Of a stretch of 64,000 nt of DNA, positions 36,465 through 45,057 are shown piece after piece (positions within the stretch are counted from its first letter, which is position 1; the number at the start of each line of letters is the position of its first letter). The stretch spans positions 1 to 64,000 of the forward strand of contig JANTFX010000002.1 of assembly GCA_024763215.1 (NCBI GenBank). The letters run 5' to 3'. This DNA comes from Candidatus Krumholzibacteriia bacterium (lineage in GTDB: Bacteria; Krumholzibacteriota; Krumholzibacteriia; LZORAL124-64-63). A program made the position numbers and the translations under genes. Under the pieces are notes generated by a model. That model saw only the letters and a list, made by a program, of their open reading frames with translations, was not told where the DNA came from and did no database searches.

Positions 36465-37453
36465 AGTTGCAGCTCCATCATTTTCCGGGGCAGGCTCTTG
36501 TTGGCCTGCCGCCAGGCCTCGTTGACCGCGTTGGTGATGGCCCAGGCGCTGCTGCGTCCATGGGCGATGATGCTGATGCCGTCGACCCCCAGGAGCATGG
36601 CCCCGCCGTATACCTCGTAGGAGAAATTGGCGTGGATGTACTTCAGGATCGGGGGCAGGGAGGCCCGCAGGTGTTCGGGCAGGTCCTCGGACCGCGCCAG
36701 GCCGGCCATGAACTGGGCGAATCCCTCCAGCAATTTCAGGGTGATGTTCCCGGTGAACCCATCGGTGACCACCACATCGCACACACCCTGCAGGATCTGG
36801 TTCCCCTCGACGTTGCCCAGGAACTCCAGGCTGCTGTCCTTGAGGCTGGCGTGGGTCTCGACCAGCGTCTCGGTCCCCTTGCCCGCCTCGCCCCCGATGT
36901 TCAACAGGGCGATGCGTGGCTTTTCCCGGCCCAGGATCTCCCGGGCAAACACATCACCCATGGCTGCGAAGGTGAGCAGGTGGTCCCGATTGCATTGCAG
37001 GTTGGCCCCCGCATCGAGCAACAGCGACTGACCCGAGAGGGTGGGGATGACCGTCCCGATGGCAGGCCGGTCCACCCCGGGCAAACGCCCCAGGATGATC
37101 AGGCTCGCGGCCACCATGGCTCCTGTGGAGCCGGCCGAGATCACGGCCTGGACCTTCCCCGCCTTCTGGTCGGTCATGGCCCTGACGATGGGGCTGTCCT
37201 TGCGCGACCGGATGGCCGCAGCGGGCGATTCCCCCATGCCTATGTCCTGGCTGCAGTGATGGACGGCTAGGGGCAGCCCGTCGGTGTCCAGGCCGGCCAG
37301 GGCGGCATGGATGGCCGCCTGGTCCCCGTAGAAGGCCACCTGGAACGGCGAATCCGGATTCAGGGCGGCCACCGCTCCCGGCACCACGACCTGAGGTCCG
37401 TGATCACCCCCCATGGCATCCACCGCGATGACCGGCATCTGCGCGCTACTCAT
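36461..37453 (-). CDS. plsX: Phosphate acyltransferase PlsX
   Basis: Makes acyl phosphate from acyl-ACP for phospholipid synthesis. 330 aa. It starts MPVIAVDAMGGDHGP after a short leader and contains CSQDIGMGESPAAAIRSRKDS, SAGSTGAMVAASL, DAGANLQCN, VEGNQILQGVCDVVVTDGFTGNI and GGAMLLGVDGISIIAHGRSS. The ATG has GGGAGGG upstream. It lies between rpmF and fabD in the classical operon order. Confidence 0.97.
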   Translation of the reverse strand: MSSAQMPVIAVDAMGGDHGPQVVVPGAVAALNPDSPFQVAFYGDQAAIHAALAGLDTDGLPLAVHHCSQDIGMGESPAAAIRSRKDSPIVRAMTDQKAGKVQAVISAGSTGAMVAASLIILGRLPGVDRPAIGTVIPTLSGQSLLLDAGANLQCNRDHLLTFAAMGDVFAREILGREKPRIALLNIGGEAGKGTETLVETHASLKDSSLEFLGNVEGNQILQGVCDVVVTDGFTGNITLKLLEGFAQFMAGLARSEDLPEHLRASLPPILKYIHANFSYEVYGGAMLLGVDGISIIAHGRSSAWAITNAVNEAWRQANKSLPRKMMELQL

Positions 37454-37498
37454 TCGGTCCCTCCCCGTCTGCCTGCCTGCACAGCGTGGTCCGCAGGA

Positions 37499-37678
37499 TC
37501 AGGACTCCACCACCATGACTTCCCGCTCGCCATAGTAGCCGCACTCGCGGCATACGCGGTGGGGAAGGCGGGGGCCGCCGCAGTGGGGGCACTTGTTCGG
37601 ATCGGGTTTGGCCAGCCGCCAGTTGGCCCGACGCTTGCCCTTGCGGGCCTGGGACGTTTTATTCTTGGGAACAGCCAT
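37499..37678 (-). CDS. rpmF: 50S ribosomal protein L32
   Basis: A 59-aa protein read directly from the bases. It starts MAVPKNKTSQARKGKRRANW and has two CxxC pairs (CPHC and CREC, residues 30-33 and 43-46) forming a zinc ribbon, and ends VMVVES. The motif and length match bacterial L32 of the zinc-binding form. It lies between yceD and plsX, the conserved place for rpmF, with 45 bp between its stop and the plsX start. Confidence 0.96.
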   Translation of the reverse strand: MAVPKNKTSQARKGKRRANWRLAKPDPNKCPHCGGPRLPHRVCRECGYYGEREVMVVES

Positions 37679-37711
37679 GTTTTCTACCTTCCTCGTGCTC
37701 AGGGCCCGCCT

Positions 37712-38191
37712 TCAGGGCAGGGCATCCCAGCGGGGATCATGCGTGTCGGCTTCGCAGACACACTCTTCTTGGTTCAGGTTCCGGCCACAGCCGGCACAGA
37801 TACCCTTACATCCTTCGCCGCAGACGACCGTCAGAGGGTAGCCCAGGACGGCGCTCTCGCGGCAGACCTCATCCAGGTCGACCTCCCCGGACCTCTGGTG
37901 CAGGACCATGGAATCGTCACGGCCCTCTTCGCTTTCCGGGTCCCGCAACACCATGCAGGAGATCTCGACGTCCCACGTGAAGTCGAAATCGGCCAGGCAA
38001 CGGCTGCAAACCGCCATCCCCGCAGCCTGCACCTGTCCGGACACCAGCACCCGGCCCTCGAGGTTGTCGACGGTCAGGGTCCCCACCAGACGGGCGCGGT
38101 CGGGGCGGCCTTCGGCCCACTGCAGGGCGATTTCCTCATCCAGGGGCAATTCCGTGCGCCCACCAGGCGTCCTGTCAAGATCTAGCTTCAT
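37712..38191 (-). CDS. yceD: YceD/DUF177 family protein
   Basis: A 159-aa protein of the YceD family, nearly always upstream of rpmF and implicated in 23S rRNA maturation. It has VSGQVQAAGMAVCSRCLADF (two cysteines), an acidic central segment, and CxxxCxGxCxxC-like LTVVCGEGCKGICAGCGRNL near the C-terminus, which may bind metal. It is the first gene of the fatty-acid operon. Its predicted promoter puts transcription initiation only about five bases before the ATG. Confidence 0.9.
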   Translation of the reverse strand: MKLDLDRTPGGRTELPLDEEIALQWAEGRPDRARLVGTLTVDNLEGRVLVSGQVQAAGMAVCSRCLADFDFTWDVEISCMVLRDPESEEGRDDSMVLHQRSGEVDLDEVCRESAVLGYPLTVVCGEGCKGICAGCGRNLNQEECVCEADTHDPRWDALP

Positions 38192-38202
38192 ACAAGCGAC
38201 AC

Positions 38203-38231
38203 ACCTTAATCTGCCTGCTGCACCCTGTCAA
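38203..38231 (-). promoter_or_regulatory. Promoter of the yceD-rpmF-plsX-fab-rnc operon
   Basis: TTGACA (38226-38231), a 17-bp spacer and TAAGGT (38203-38208). The expected start site, about seven bases downstream, is near 38196, while the ATG is at 38191, so the transcript would be nearly leaderless. Confidence 0.65.
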
Positions 38232-38249
38232 GTTGGCCTCGGGAAGGGC

Positions 38250-38654
38250 TCAACCGAAAATCAGCCCCAGTTCACGCGCGGAATCCTCGGGATTGGCCGA
38301 GGCATGGACGGCGTTGTTCTGCAGGGACGCCCCGTACAGATCCCGGATGGTCCCGGTGGCCGCATCGCGGGGATTGGTGGCACCTATGAGCTCGCGCAGG
38401 GCGGCCACGGCGTTCTCCCTTTCCAGTCGGACCGTAACCACGGGGCCGCTCGTGATGTACGCAACCAGATCCCCGTAGAAGGGCTTGCCCTTGTGTTCGC
38501 CGTAGAAGTCCTCCACCAGATCCTGCGGGAGGGTCCGCATGGCCAGACCGGTGATCCGGAATCCGGCGCGGTTGACCATGGCGAGGATCTCGCCGACCTT
38601 CTGGTCGCCGGCCGCCACGATCTCGGGTTTGATCATGAAATACGTCTGCTGCAT
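38250..38654 (-). CDS. ndk: Nucleoside diphosphate kinase
   Basis: A 134-aa NDP kinase that makes NTPs from ATP through a phosphohistidine. The catalytic histidine lies in NNAVHASANPEDSARE. Also seen are TYFMIKPEIV at the start, KGKPFYGDLVAYITSGPVV and LIGATNPRDAATGTIR. The length is normal. It follows sucD by 82 bp with a hairpin between them, and is the last gene of the rfaE-suc operon. Succinyl-CoA synthetase is a known functional neighbour of Ndk. Confidence 0.97.
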   Translation of the reverse strand: MQQTYFMIKPEIVAAGDQKVGEILAMVNRAGFRITGLAMRTLPQDLVEDFYGEHKGKPFYGDLVAYITSGPVVTVRLERENAVAALRELIGATNPRDAATGTIRDLYGASLQNNAVHASANPEDSARELGLIFG

Positions 38655-38681
38655 GGCACGTCGATCCTTTCTCGTTTAGAA

Positions 38682-38719
38682 GCGGAAACAGGGACCGGCA
38701 ACGGTGCCCTGTTTCCCGC
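38682..38719 (-). repeat. Hairpin between sucD and ndk
   Basis: GCGGGAAACAGGG pairs with CCCTGTTTCCGC with one bulge and a 13-nt loop. No T-tract follows, so it is more likely an mRNA-stability or partial-termination element than a full terminator. Confidence 0.55.
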
Positions 38720-38736
38720 TCGCAGGCCCGTCAGGG

Positions 38737-39612
38737 TCAGCTTTTCCAGATTTCCTGCAACTTGGGCACGATATCCATGGGCCTCTCGGCGACCGGAATA
38801 CCGGCCGCTTCCAGGGCGGCCTTCTTCTCGGCCGCGGTGCCGCTGCCGCCGCTGACGATGGCTCCGGCGTGGCCCATGCGCTTGCCCGGAGGCGCGGTCT
38901 GGCCGGCGATGAAGCTGACGACCGGCTTCTTCACGTGCGCCTTGATGTACTCGGCGGCCTTCTCCTCGGCGTCGCCGCCGATCTCGCCGATCATCACGAA
39001 GGCCTCGGTCTTGGGATCCTCGTTGAAGGCCATGATGGCGTCCATGAAGGTCGTCCCGATGACGGGGTCCCCGCCGATGCCCAGACAGGTCGTCTGCCCC
39101 AGACCCGCCGCGGTCAGCTGGTAGACGACCTCGTAGGTCAGGGTGCCGCTGCGCGAGACCAGGCCCACCGGACCTTCCTTGACGATGCTGGTGGGCAGGA
39201 TGCCCAGCTTGGCGATGCCCGGCGCCAGCAGGCCGGGGCAGTTGGGACCGATCAGGCGCGCCCCCCGCTCCTGCAGATAGGGCGTGACCTTCACCATGTC
39301 CACCGTGGGCACGCCTTCGGTGATGCACACGATGAGCTTGCAACCGGCGTCGGCGGCTTCATAGATGGCGCCGGCGGCGCCGAACGGGGGCACGAAGATC
39401 ACCGAGGTGTTGGCCCCCTGCTCGCTGACCGCCTCGGCGACCGAATCGAAAACCGGAACCTTGTCGTCGAACTTCTGGCCCCCGCGGCCGGGGGTGACCC
39501 CGGCGACCACCTTGGTACCGTAAGCCATCATCTCGCGGGTATGGAAACCGCCGTCACGGCCGGTGATACCCTGGACGACCACCCTGGTCTTATCATCCAC
39601 GAAAATAGCCAT
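38737..39612 (-). CDS. sucD: Succinyl-CoA synthetase alpha subunit
   Basis: A 291-aa subunit of the TCA-cycle enzyme making ATP/GTP and succinate from succinyl-CoA. It has the CoA-binding [38 protein letters not shown], and the phosphohistidine motif [21 protein letters not shown]. The ATG at 39612 is used, with GGAG nine bases upstream; a TTG two codons earlier is too close to it. Confidence 0.97.
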   Translation of the reverse strand: MAIFVDDKTRVVVQGITGRDGGFHTREMMAYGTKVVAGVTPGRGGQKFDDKVPVFDSVAEAVSEQGANTSVIFVPPFGAAGAIYEAADAGCKLIVCITEGVPTVDMVKVTPYLQERGARLIGPNCPGLLAPGIAKLGILPTSIVKEGPVGLVSRSGTLTYEVVYQLTAAGLGQTTCLGIGGDPVIGTTFMDAIMAFNEDPKTEAFVMIGEIGGDAEEKAAEYIKAHVKKPVVSFIAGQTAPPGKRMGHAGAIVSGGSGTAAEKKAALEAAGIPVAERPMDIVPKLQEIWKS

Positions 39613-39673
39613 GATCAATCACTCCTTGGTTGACGCCTTGCGCGCCATGAAAACTCGATGAGCGCGTAGCCGC

Positions 39674-40807
39674 TCAACCTGCCAGCTCGATGGCCTTCTG
39701 CACGGCCTCGTCCATGGTGGCGGCCGGCACGAGGTCTGTCTTGGCGAGCATGGCCCGGCCCTCCTCCTCGTTGGTGCCGGTCAAACGAACCACGATGGGC
39801 ACCTTGATGTCCATGGCCTTGGTGGCGGCGATGATCCCCTGGGCGACATCGTCACAGCGGGTGATCCCGCCGAAGATGTTGAACAGGATGGCCTTGACCT
39901 CGGGGTCACTGAGGATGATTTCCAGGGCGTTGACGACCTTCTCCGGGTTGGAGCTGCCGCCGATGTCCAGGAAGTTGGCGGGCTGGCCGCCGTAGTACTT
40001 GACCAGGTCCATGGTGGCCATGGCCAGGCCGGCGCCGTTGACCAGGCAGCCCACGTTGCCCTGCAGCTTGACGAAGCTCAGGTGGGCTTCACGCGCGCGC
40101 CGCTCGGCGGGGTTCTCCTCGTCCAGATCCCGCAGGACCTCGTAATCGGGATGGCGGAACATGGCGTTGTCGTCGAGGTTCACCTTGGCGTCGATGGCGT
40201 GGCCCTTGCCCTCGGGGGTGAAGATGAAGGGATTGATCTCGGCCAGGCTGGCGTCGGATTCCACGAACGCCTTGTAGAGCTTCTGCATGGCGGCGGCCAG
40301 CTGGCGGGCCTTCTTGATGTCGTCGGGGCACAACCGCATGCCCATGCCCATGGCCTCGTGGTCCAGCAACCCGTAACGGGGGTCGATGGTCTGCTTGAAG
40401 ATCAGCTCGGGCGTGTCCTTGGCCACCTGCTCGATCTCCACCCCTCCTTCGGCGCTCGCCATGAGCAGCACCTTCTTGCTGTCACGGTCGATGAGCATGC
40501 CGATGTAGTACTCCGAGGCGATGTCCACCGCGGGCGTGATCAGGACCTTGCGCACGATGTGGCCCTTGATGTCCAGGCCGAGGATCTTCTCGGCGTTGGC
40601 GCGCACGTCATCCATGGTCTCGCAGAACTTGACCCCGCCGGCCTTGCCCCGGCCGCCGGTCAGAACCTGGGACTTGACCATCACCGGCAGGCCCTGTTCC
40701 TCGGCCAGCTTGACGGCCTCGTCCACGCTCCGGGCGACCTTGCCGCCGGGCACGGGCAGCCCGAAGCTGCGGAAGATCTCCTTGGCCTGGTACTCATGAA
40801 TATTCAC
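39674..40807 (-). CDS. sucC: Succinyl-CoA synthetase beta subunit (ADP-forming type)
   Basis: 377 aa. It carries an ATP-grasp domain starting [20 protein letters not shown], the [11 protein letters not shown] loop, [10 protein letters not shown] and [10 protein letters not shown] metal-site residues, and the C-terminal domain with [15 protein letters not shown] and [15 protein letters not shown]. The start is GTG at 40807 with GGGAGG six bases upstream. It pairs with sucD 61 bp downstream. Confidence 0.96.
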   Translation of the reverse strand: MNIHEYQAKEIFRSFGLPVPGGKVARSVDEAVKLAEEQGLPVMVKSQVLTGGRGKAGGVKFCETMDDVRANAEKILGLDIKGHIVRKVLITPAVDIASEYYIGMLIDRDSKKVLLMASAEGGVEIEQVAKDTPELIFKQTIDPRYGLLDHEAMGMGMRLCPDDIKKARQLAAAMQKLYKAFVESDASLAEINPFIFTPEGKGHAIDAKVNLDDNAMFRHPDYEVLRDLDEENPAERRAREAHLSFVKLQGNVGCLVNGAGLAMATMDLVKYYGGQPANFLDIGGSSNPEKVVNALEIILSDPEVKAILFNIFGGITRCDDVAQGIIAATKAMDIKVPIVVRLTGTNEEEGRAMLAKTDLVPAATMDEAVQKAIELAG

Positions 40808-40831
40808 TGCATTCCTCCCTGTGGAATGGGA

Positions 40832-40859
40832 GCAGCCCCGGCACGGATGCCGGGGCTGC
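40832..40859 (-). repeat. Perfect 12-bp hairpin between the P-loop gene and sucC
   Basis: GCAGCCCCGGCA and TGCCGGGGCTGC around loop TCCG lie 12 bp after the stop. Without a T-tract it probably protects the upstream 3' end or partially attenuates sucC. Confidence 0.65.
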
Positions 40860-40871
40860 GGCCGTTGAAAT

Positions 40872-42188
40872 CTAGCCCAGGAAGCGGGCCAGCAGCTGGG
40901 GCAGGTTCGGCTCGCCGATCTCCTGCAGCTCGTACTGGATACGCACCGTCGGCTTGCTGATCTTCACCACGCGCGTCAGGTCGATGGGCGTCCCGATGAC
41001 CACCACGTCGCAATCCACCGCGTTGATGGTCTTTTCCAGGTCCGCGACCTGCTCCTCGCCGTAGCCCATGGCCGGCAGGAGGGTGCCGATCTCCGGATAG
41101 AGCTCGAAGGTTTCGGCGATGCGGCCCACGGCCCAGGGACGCGGGTCCACGAGCTCCTCCGCCCCCATGCGCAGCGCGGCCACGACGCCCGCGCCGTAGG
41201 TCATGTTGCCGTGGGTCAGGGTCGGGCCGTCCTCGACCACGAGCACCTTCTTGCCGAGCAGCTCCACGTCGCCGGTGACCGTCAGCGGGCTGGCGCCGTC
41301 GATGATGACCGCATCCGGGTTGACGCTGCGCACGTTCTCACGCACCTGCTCGATGTTCTCGAATTCCGCCTCGACCACCTTGTTGATGATCACCACGTCC
41401 GCCATGCGCACGTTGGTCTCGCTGGGGAAGTAGCCGATCTCGTCGCCGGGCCGGTGGGGATCGGCCACCACGATGTGCAGGTCGCTCTTGTAGAACGGGG
41501 TGTCGTTGTTGCCGCCGTCCCACAGGATGATATCGGCTTCCTTCTCGGCCTCGCGCAGGATGGCCTCGTAGTCCACGCCGGCGTAGATGACGCCGCCCGC
41601 GGCGATGTGCGGCTCGTACTCCTCCATCTCCTCGATGGTGCACTTGTGCTTGGCGAGGTCGCCGATCTCGGCGAAGCGCTGGACGCGCTGGGCGACCAGG
41701 TCACCGTAGGGCATCGGGTGCCGCACGGCGACGACCTTCTTGCCCGCCTCCCGCAGGATCTTGCAGATCCGCCGGCTGGTCTGGCTCTTGCCGCAGCCGG
41801 TGCGCACCGCGCAGACGCTGATCACGGGCTTGCTGCTCTTGAGCTGGGTCTCGCGCTCGCCCAGCATGGAAAAATCGGCCCCGGCCGCGTTGACGATCGA
41901 GGCCAGGGACATGACCTGCTGGTAGGAACGGTCGCTGTAGGACATGACGCACAGATCCGCGCCGTACCTGGCGATCAGCTCGGGCAGGGCGGCCTCGTCC
42001 TCGATGGGGATCCCGTTGGGGTACAGATCGCCGGCGAGCTCGGCGGGGTACTTCCGGCCGTCGATATCCGGGATCTGGGTGGCGGTGAAGGCGACCACTT
42101 CGTACTGGTCGTTGCCACGGAACCGGCAGTTGAAGTTGTGGAAGTCCCGGCCGGCGGCCCCCAGAATGATGACCTTGATCTTGCTCAT
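40872..42188 (-). CDS. Cyclic 2,3-diphosphoglycerate synthetase-like P-loop protein (COG2403-type)
   Basis: 438 aa. It opens KVIILGAAGRDFHNFNC and has a P-loop AVRTGCGKSQTSRR near residue 130, then VVAVRHPMPYGDL, EKEADIILWDGGNNDTPF, VVADPHRPGDEIGYFPSETN and a C-terminal region with MGYGEEQVADLEKTIN and VVIGTPIDLTRV. These match the COG2403 predicted GTPase group, which includes archaeal cyclic 2,3-diphosphoglycerate synthetase. Members are also widespread in mesophilic bacteria, where the reaction is uncertain. AAGGAG precedes the ATG. It lies between ADP-heptose genes and sucCD. The family assignment is reasonable; the product is not established. Confidence 0.75.
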   Translation of the reverse strand: MSKIKVIILGAAGRDFHNFNCRFRGNDQYEVVAFTATQIPDIDGRKYPAELAGDLYPNGIPIEDEAALPELIARYGADLCVMSYSDRSYQQVMSLASIVNAAGADFSMLGERETQLKSSKPVISVCAVRTGCGKSQTSRRICKILREAGKKVVAVRHPMPYGDLVAQRVQRFAEIGDLAKHKCTIEEMEEYEPHIAAGGVIYAGVDYEAILREAEKEADIILWDGGNNDTPFYKSDLHIVVADPHRPGDEIGYFPSETNVRMADVVIINKVVEAEFENIEQVRENVRSVNPDAVIIDGASPLTVTGDVELLGKKVLVVEDGPTLTHGNMTYGAGVVAALRMGAEELVDPRPWAVGRIAETFELYPEIGTLLPAMGYGEEQVADLEKTINAVDCDVVVIGTPIDLTRVVKISKPTVRIQYELQEIGEPNLPQLLARFLG

Positions 42189-42230
42189 GACGACTCCTTG
42201 ACCCGCTAAGGGGTGGGTGATCCGGTGCGA

Positions 42231-42722
42231 TCAGGGCAGATTGCGGATCGCACGGATGATCTGCGAGGTCGACAAGCCTTGCACCATGGGCACGCGCAGG
42301 ATGCGTCCCCCCCAGGAAAGGACTTCCCGGGCCCCGACAATATCTTCTTCGCGGTACTCGGACCCCTTGACGAGTACATCGGGGCGAAGCCGGAGAATAC
42401 ACTCCAGCGGTGTAGGCTCGGCAAAAATAGTGACCGCGGAAACGGGCCGCAAGGCGGCAATGAGCAGGGCCCGGTCCTCCTGCCCGATAACCGGACGCCC
42501 GTCGCCCTTCAGGGCGCGCACGGAATCGTCGCTGTTGATGGCCACCACGAGCTGATCGGCGGCGTCCGCGGCCGTCAGCAGGCTGGTCAGATGCCCGCGG
42601 TGAATCAGATCGAAACACCCGTTGGTAAAGGCGATGGTCCTGCCGGCGGCATGGATCTTTTCCGCCCAGCCGGCAAGTTCCCCGCGCTCCAGGACCAACC
42701 CTGTCCTCGCTGGATCGTTCAC
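42231..42722 (-). CDS. rfaE2: D-glycero-beta-D-manno-heptose 1-phosphate adenylyltransferase (RfaE domain II)
   Basis: A 163-aa nucleotidyltransferase with IAFTNGCFDLIHRGHLTSL (HxGH motif as HRGH) and LVVAINSDDSVRALKG; DVLVKGSEYREEDIVGAREV follows. It is equivalent to the C-terminal half of HldE and makes ADP-heptose for the LPS core. The GTG start overlaps the rfaE1 stop (GTGA), so the pair act together although split. Confidence 0.93.
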   Translation of the reverse strand: MNDPARTGLVLERGELAGWAEKIHAAGRTIAFTNGCFDLIHRGHLTSLLTAADAADQLVVAINSDDSVRALKGDGRPVIGQEDRALLIAALRPVSAVTIFAEPTPLECILRLRPDVLVKGSEYREEDIVGAREVLSWGGRILRVPMVQGLSTSQIIRAIRNLP

Positions 42723-43702
42723 GCCGGTTCCTTCCGGTCGAGGGCGGCCCCAAGCTGCTGGGAGGTGATGGTGGCGGTCCCCAGTTCGCGGACGGCGAGC
42801 CCCGCGGCGTGGTTGGCCAGGGAGGCGGCCGAGAGGAAGTCGGATCCGGCGGCCAGGGCGGTGGTGTAGACAGCGATGACGGTATCGCCCGCCCCGGTGA
42901 CATCGAAAACCCGCGTGGCCCGGGTGGGCAGATGCTCCTCGGTGCCGTCGGACTGGAACAGGGCCATCCCGTCCTCGCCCCGGGTGACCAGCACGGCCTG
43001 GGCCGCGGTGCGTTCGAGCAACAGGCGGCCCGCTAGGCGCAACGAATCGGCGCCGTCGATGACCATCGCGCAGGCCTGTTCGGTTTCCTTTTGGTTGGGG
43101 GTCAGGGAGGTGACCCCACGGTACTGGCTGAAATCGCCCTGCTTCGGATCGACCACCATGGGCACGTTCTGCGCGGCGCCCAGAGCGATGACCGCCCCCA
43201 GCACGGCGGGGGTCAGCACGCCCTTGCCGTAATCGCTCAGGACGATGCCGTCCAGGGGGCAGGCGGCTTCCAGCGCGGCCAGGATCGCCTCACCGGTGTC
43301 CTGGTCCACAGGCTCGGCGACCTCGTGGTCGGTCCTTACCACTTGCTGGTTGTGGGCCAGGATGCGGGTCTTGACGGTGGTGGGGCGGCCTGCACACCGG
43401 GTCATGGTGCCGGCGTCCATCCCCTTGTCGGCAAGCAGCCTCGCCATCTGGTCGGCCACCGCGTCCTGCCCGCAGATCCCGCACAGGATCACCTCGGCCC
43501 CCAGGGCGCGGATGTTAGCGGCAACGTTGGCCGCCCCGCCGAGCTTGGTCGTCTCCTTGAGGATCCTGACCACCGGCACGGGCGCCTCGGGGCTGATGCG
43601 GTCGACCGTGCCCCACAGGAATCTGTCCAGCATGCTGTCGCCGATGACGGCCAGGCGAGCCCCGGCCATGGCGCCCAGGATCTTCTTGTATTCCTTGTTC
43701 AT
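42719..43702 (-). CDS. rfaE1: D-glycero-beta-D-manno-heptose-7-phosphate kinase (RfaE domain I)
   Basis: A PfkB-family kinase of 327 aa, the counterpart of the N-terminal half of HldE. It has LAVIGDSMLDRFLWGTVDRISPEAPVP (split by family as GDxMLDxY), TKLGGAANVAANIRALGAEV, LSDYGKGVLTP, VDPKQGDFSQYRG, NQKETEQAC and the PfkB signature FDVTGAGDTVIAVY. The ATG at 43702 is chosen because the promoter (43758-43786) lies between it and the longer open frame's start. It leads the operon that continues through sucCD to ndk. Confidence 0.94.
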   Translation of the reverse strand: MNKEYKKILGAMAGARLAVIGDSMLDRFLWGTVDRISPEAPVPVVRILKETTKLGGAANVAANIRALGAEVILCGICGQDAVADQMARLLADKGMDAGTMTRCAGRPTTVKTRILAHNQQVVRTDHEVAEPVDQDTGEAILAALEAACPLDGIVLSDYGKGVLTPAVLGAVIALGAAQNVPMVVDPKQGDFSQYRGVTSLTPNQKETEQACAMVIDGADSLRLAGRLLLERTAAQAVLVTRGEDGMALFQSDGTEEHLPTRATRVFDVTGAGDTVIAVYTTALAAGSDFLSAASLANHAAGLAVRELGTATITSQQLGAALDRKEPA

Positions 43703-43757
43703 GAGCACTTTCTTGACAAGAGGGATGGTGATCGGAAGTGAAATTCCGCGCCGCGAA

Positions 43758-43786
43758 AAATTATCACCCCGCATGACCGGTGTCAA
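43758..43786 (-). promoter_or_regulatory. Promoter of the rfaE1-sucCD-ndk operon
   Basis: TTGACA (43781-43786), a 17-bp spacer and TAATTT (43758-43763); start expected near 43751, giving a 5' leader of about 50 nt. Confidence 0.8.
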
Positions 43787-43816
43787 CGAGGCCTAGGGAT
43801 CCACAAGGAGAACCCC

Positions 43817-44122
43817 ATGAACAACAAGCCGCAACAGCAGCGCATAACCCTCGATCTGGGCGAAAAGGAAGCCGAGGGTATCTACGCCAACATGACCCTG
43901 ATCACCCACAGCCCCGCCGAGTTCATCCTGGATTTCGCCCGCCTGGTTCCGGGGCTGCCCAAGACCAAGGTCCACGCCCGCATCATCATGACACCGCAGG
44001 CGGCCAAGGCCCTCCAGCGCTCCCTGGCCACCAACATCGAGCGCTTCGAATCCACCCACGGCGAGATCAAGCTGGCAGGCCAGCCGAACCCTGGCCAGAA
44101 CATAGGCTTCCACACCGATTGA
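43817..44122 (+). CDS. DUF3467 family protein
   Basis: A 101-aa cytoplasmic protein of the small DUF3467 family. Visible are GIYANMTLITHSPAEFILDF (the family core motif), LPKTKVHARIIMTPQAAKAL and a C-terminal IKLAGQ. Function is unknown; members are short and stand alone. AAGGAG lies before the ATG. It is one of only three plus-strand genes in the window and is convergent with lpxL, 12 bp apart. No clear promoter of its own was seen. Confidence 0.85.
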   Translation: MNNKPQQQRITLDLGEKEAEGIYANMTLITHSPAEFILDFARLVPGLPKTKVHARIIMTPQAAKALQRSLATNIERFESTHGEIKLAGQPNPGQNIGFHTD

Positions 44123-44134
44123 CGGCCGGCCGCA

Positions 44135-45031
44135 TCATCCTGCCGGCGGCCTCGTCTTCCAGCGGCGGTGCACCCAGAAATACTGTTCGGGAGCGCGGCG
44201 CACGGCGGCTTCCAGCCTCGCCGCGTGGTGGGCCGTCAGTTCCCGGACCGCGGTCGCCTCGTCCCAGCCCGGATCCGCCACCACCGGGGGTTCGAACACC
44301 ACACGGTGGCGCCCACCTGGCAGCCGCTGGATGAACACGGTCACCAGGGGCACCCCGGTCCGGTAGGCCAGCAGGGCAGGGCCCTTGAAGAAGGATGCCG
44401 GCCGCCCCAGGAAATCCACGAAGCAGCCCTCCCTGCCGGCATCCTGGTCGGCCACCAGAGCCAGGATCCCCCCGCCCCTGAGGGCCTTGAGCATGCCCCT
44501 GACCCCCGAATCGGTGCGAAGGATCCCCACCCCCGCCCGGTGCCTGATGTCGTTCTGGATGCGGTCCACCCTGGCATTGGACTGGGTCTTGGCGGCGGCG
44601 GTGACCTTGAAGCCAGACGCCGCGGCCCTGGCCGCGAGCAATTCCCAGTTTCCCAGATGGCCGGTCACGAACAGCGCGCCCCTGCCCTGCCGGACCACGG
44701 CCTGGAGGTGCCGATCCCCCTCGACCTCCACCAGTTCCAGGAAATCCCGCCGCCGCAGGCGGGGGAACACCAGGAATTCCATCAGGGTCATGCCCAGGTG
44801 GCGGTAGAAATCCAGGGCCAGCTTCCGCAGCCGCCGCGCATCCATCTCGTTGCCGAACGCGTGCTGGAGGTTCTCCAGAACCACCGTGCGGCGGTAGCGG
44901 AACACATGCCAGGTCAGCCAGCCCAACCAGCGGCCCACCGCGAGCAGGAAGCGGCGTGGCAGGGGCCGGGCCAGCAACAACAGGCCGTAAAGCAAGAGGA
45001 AGTCGAACCACTGCCGGCTGCGAGAGGTCAT
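44135..45031 (-). CDS. Lipid A acyltransferase (LpxL/HtrB family)
   Basis: A 298-aa membrane acyltransferase that adds a secondary acyl chain to lipid A precursors. It has an N-terminal hydrophobic segment FLLLYGLLLLARPLPRRFLL and the catalytic HxxxxE in GHLGNWELLAARAAASG; GGGILALVADQDAGREGCFV and RAPEQYFWVHRRWK follow. It is clearly one of the lauroyl/myristoyl transferases, but which chain is unknown. The ATG at 45031 has GGAG at five bases. It shows that the cell makes lipid A. Confidence 0.9.
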   Translation of the reverse strand: MTSRSRQWFDFLLLYGLLLLARPLPRRFLLAVGRWLGWLTWHVFRYRRTVVLENLQHAFGNEMDARRLRKLALDFYRHLGMTLMEFLVFPRLRRRDFLELVEVEGDRHLQAVVRQGRGALFVTGHLGNWELLAARAAASGFKVTAAAKTQSNARVDRIQNDIRHRAGVGILRTDSGVRGMLKALRGGGILALVADQDAGREGCFVDFLGRPASFFKGPALLAYRTGVPLVTVFIQRLPGGRHRVVFEPPVVADPGWDEATAVRELTAHHAARLEAAVRRAPEQYFWVHRRWKTRPPAG

Positions 45032-45057
45032 CACGGCTCCAGGGTAGAAGAACGGGA

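Noticed and set aside
42219..42869. Plus-strand frames opposite rfaE1/rfaE2
   Set aside because: Composition follows the minus-strand genes; no motif and no promoter.
43713..43741. TTGACA on the plus strand as promoter for the DUF3467 gene
   Set aside because: No acceptable -10 at 16-18 bp, and it is 100 bp away inside the rfaE1 leader region.
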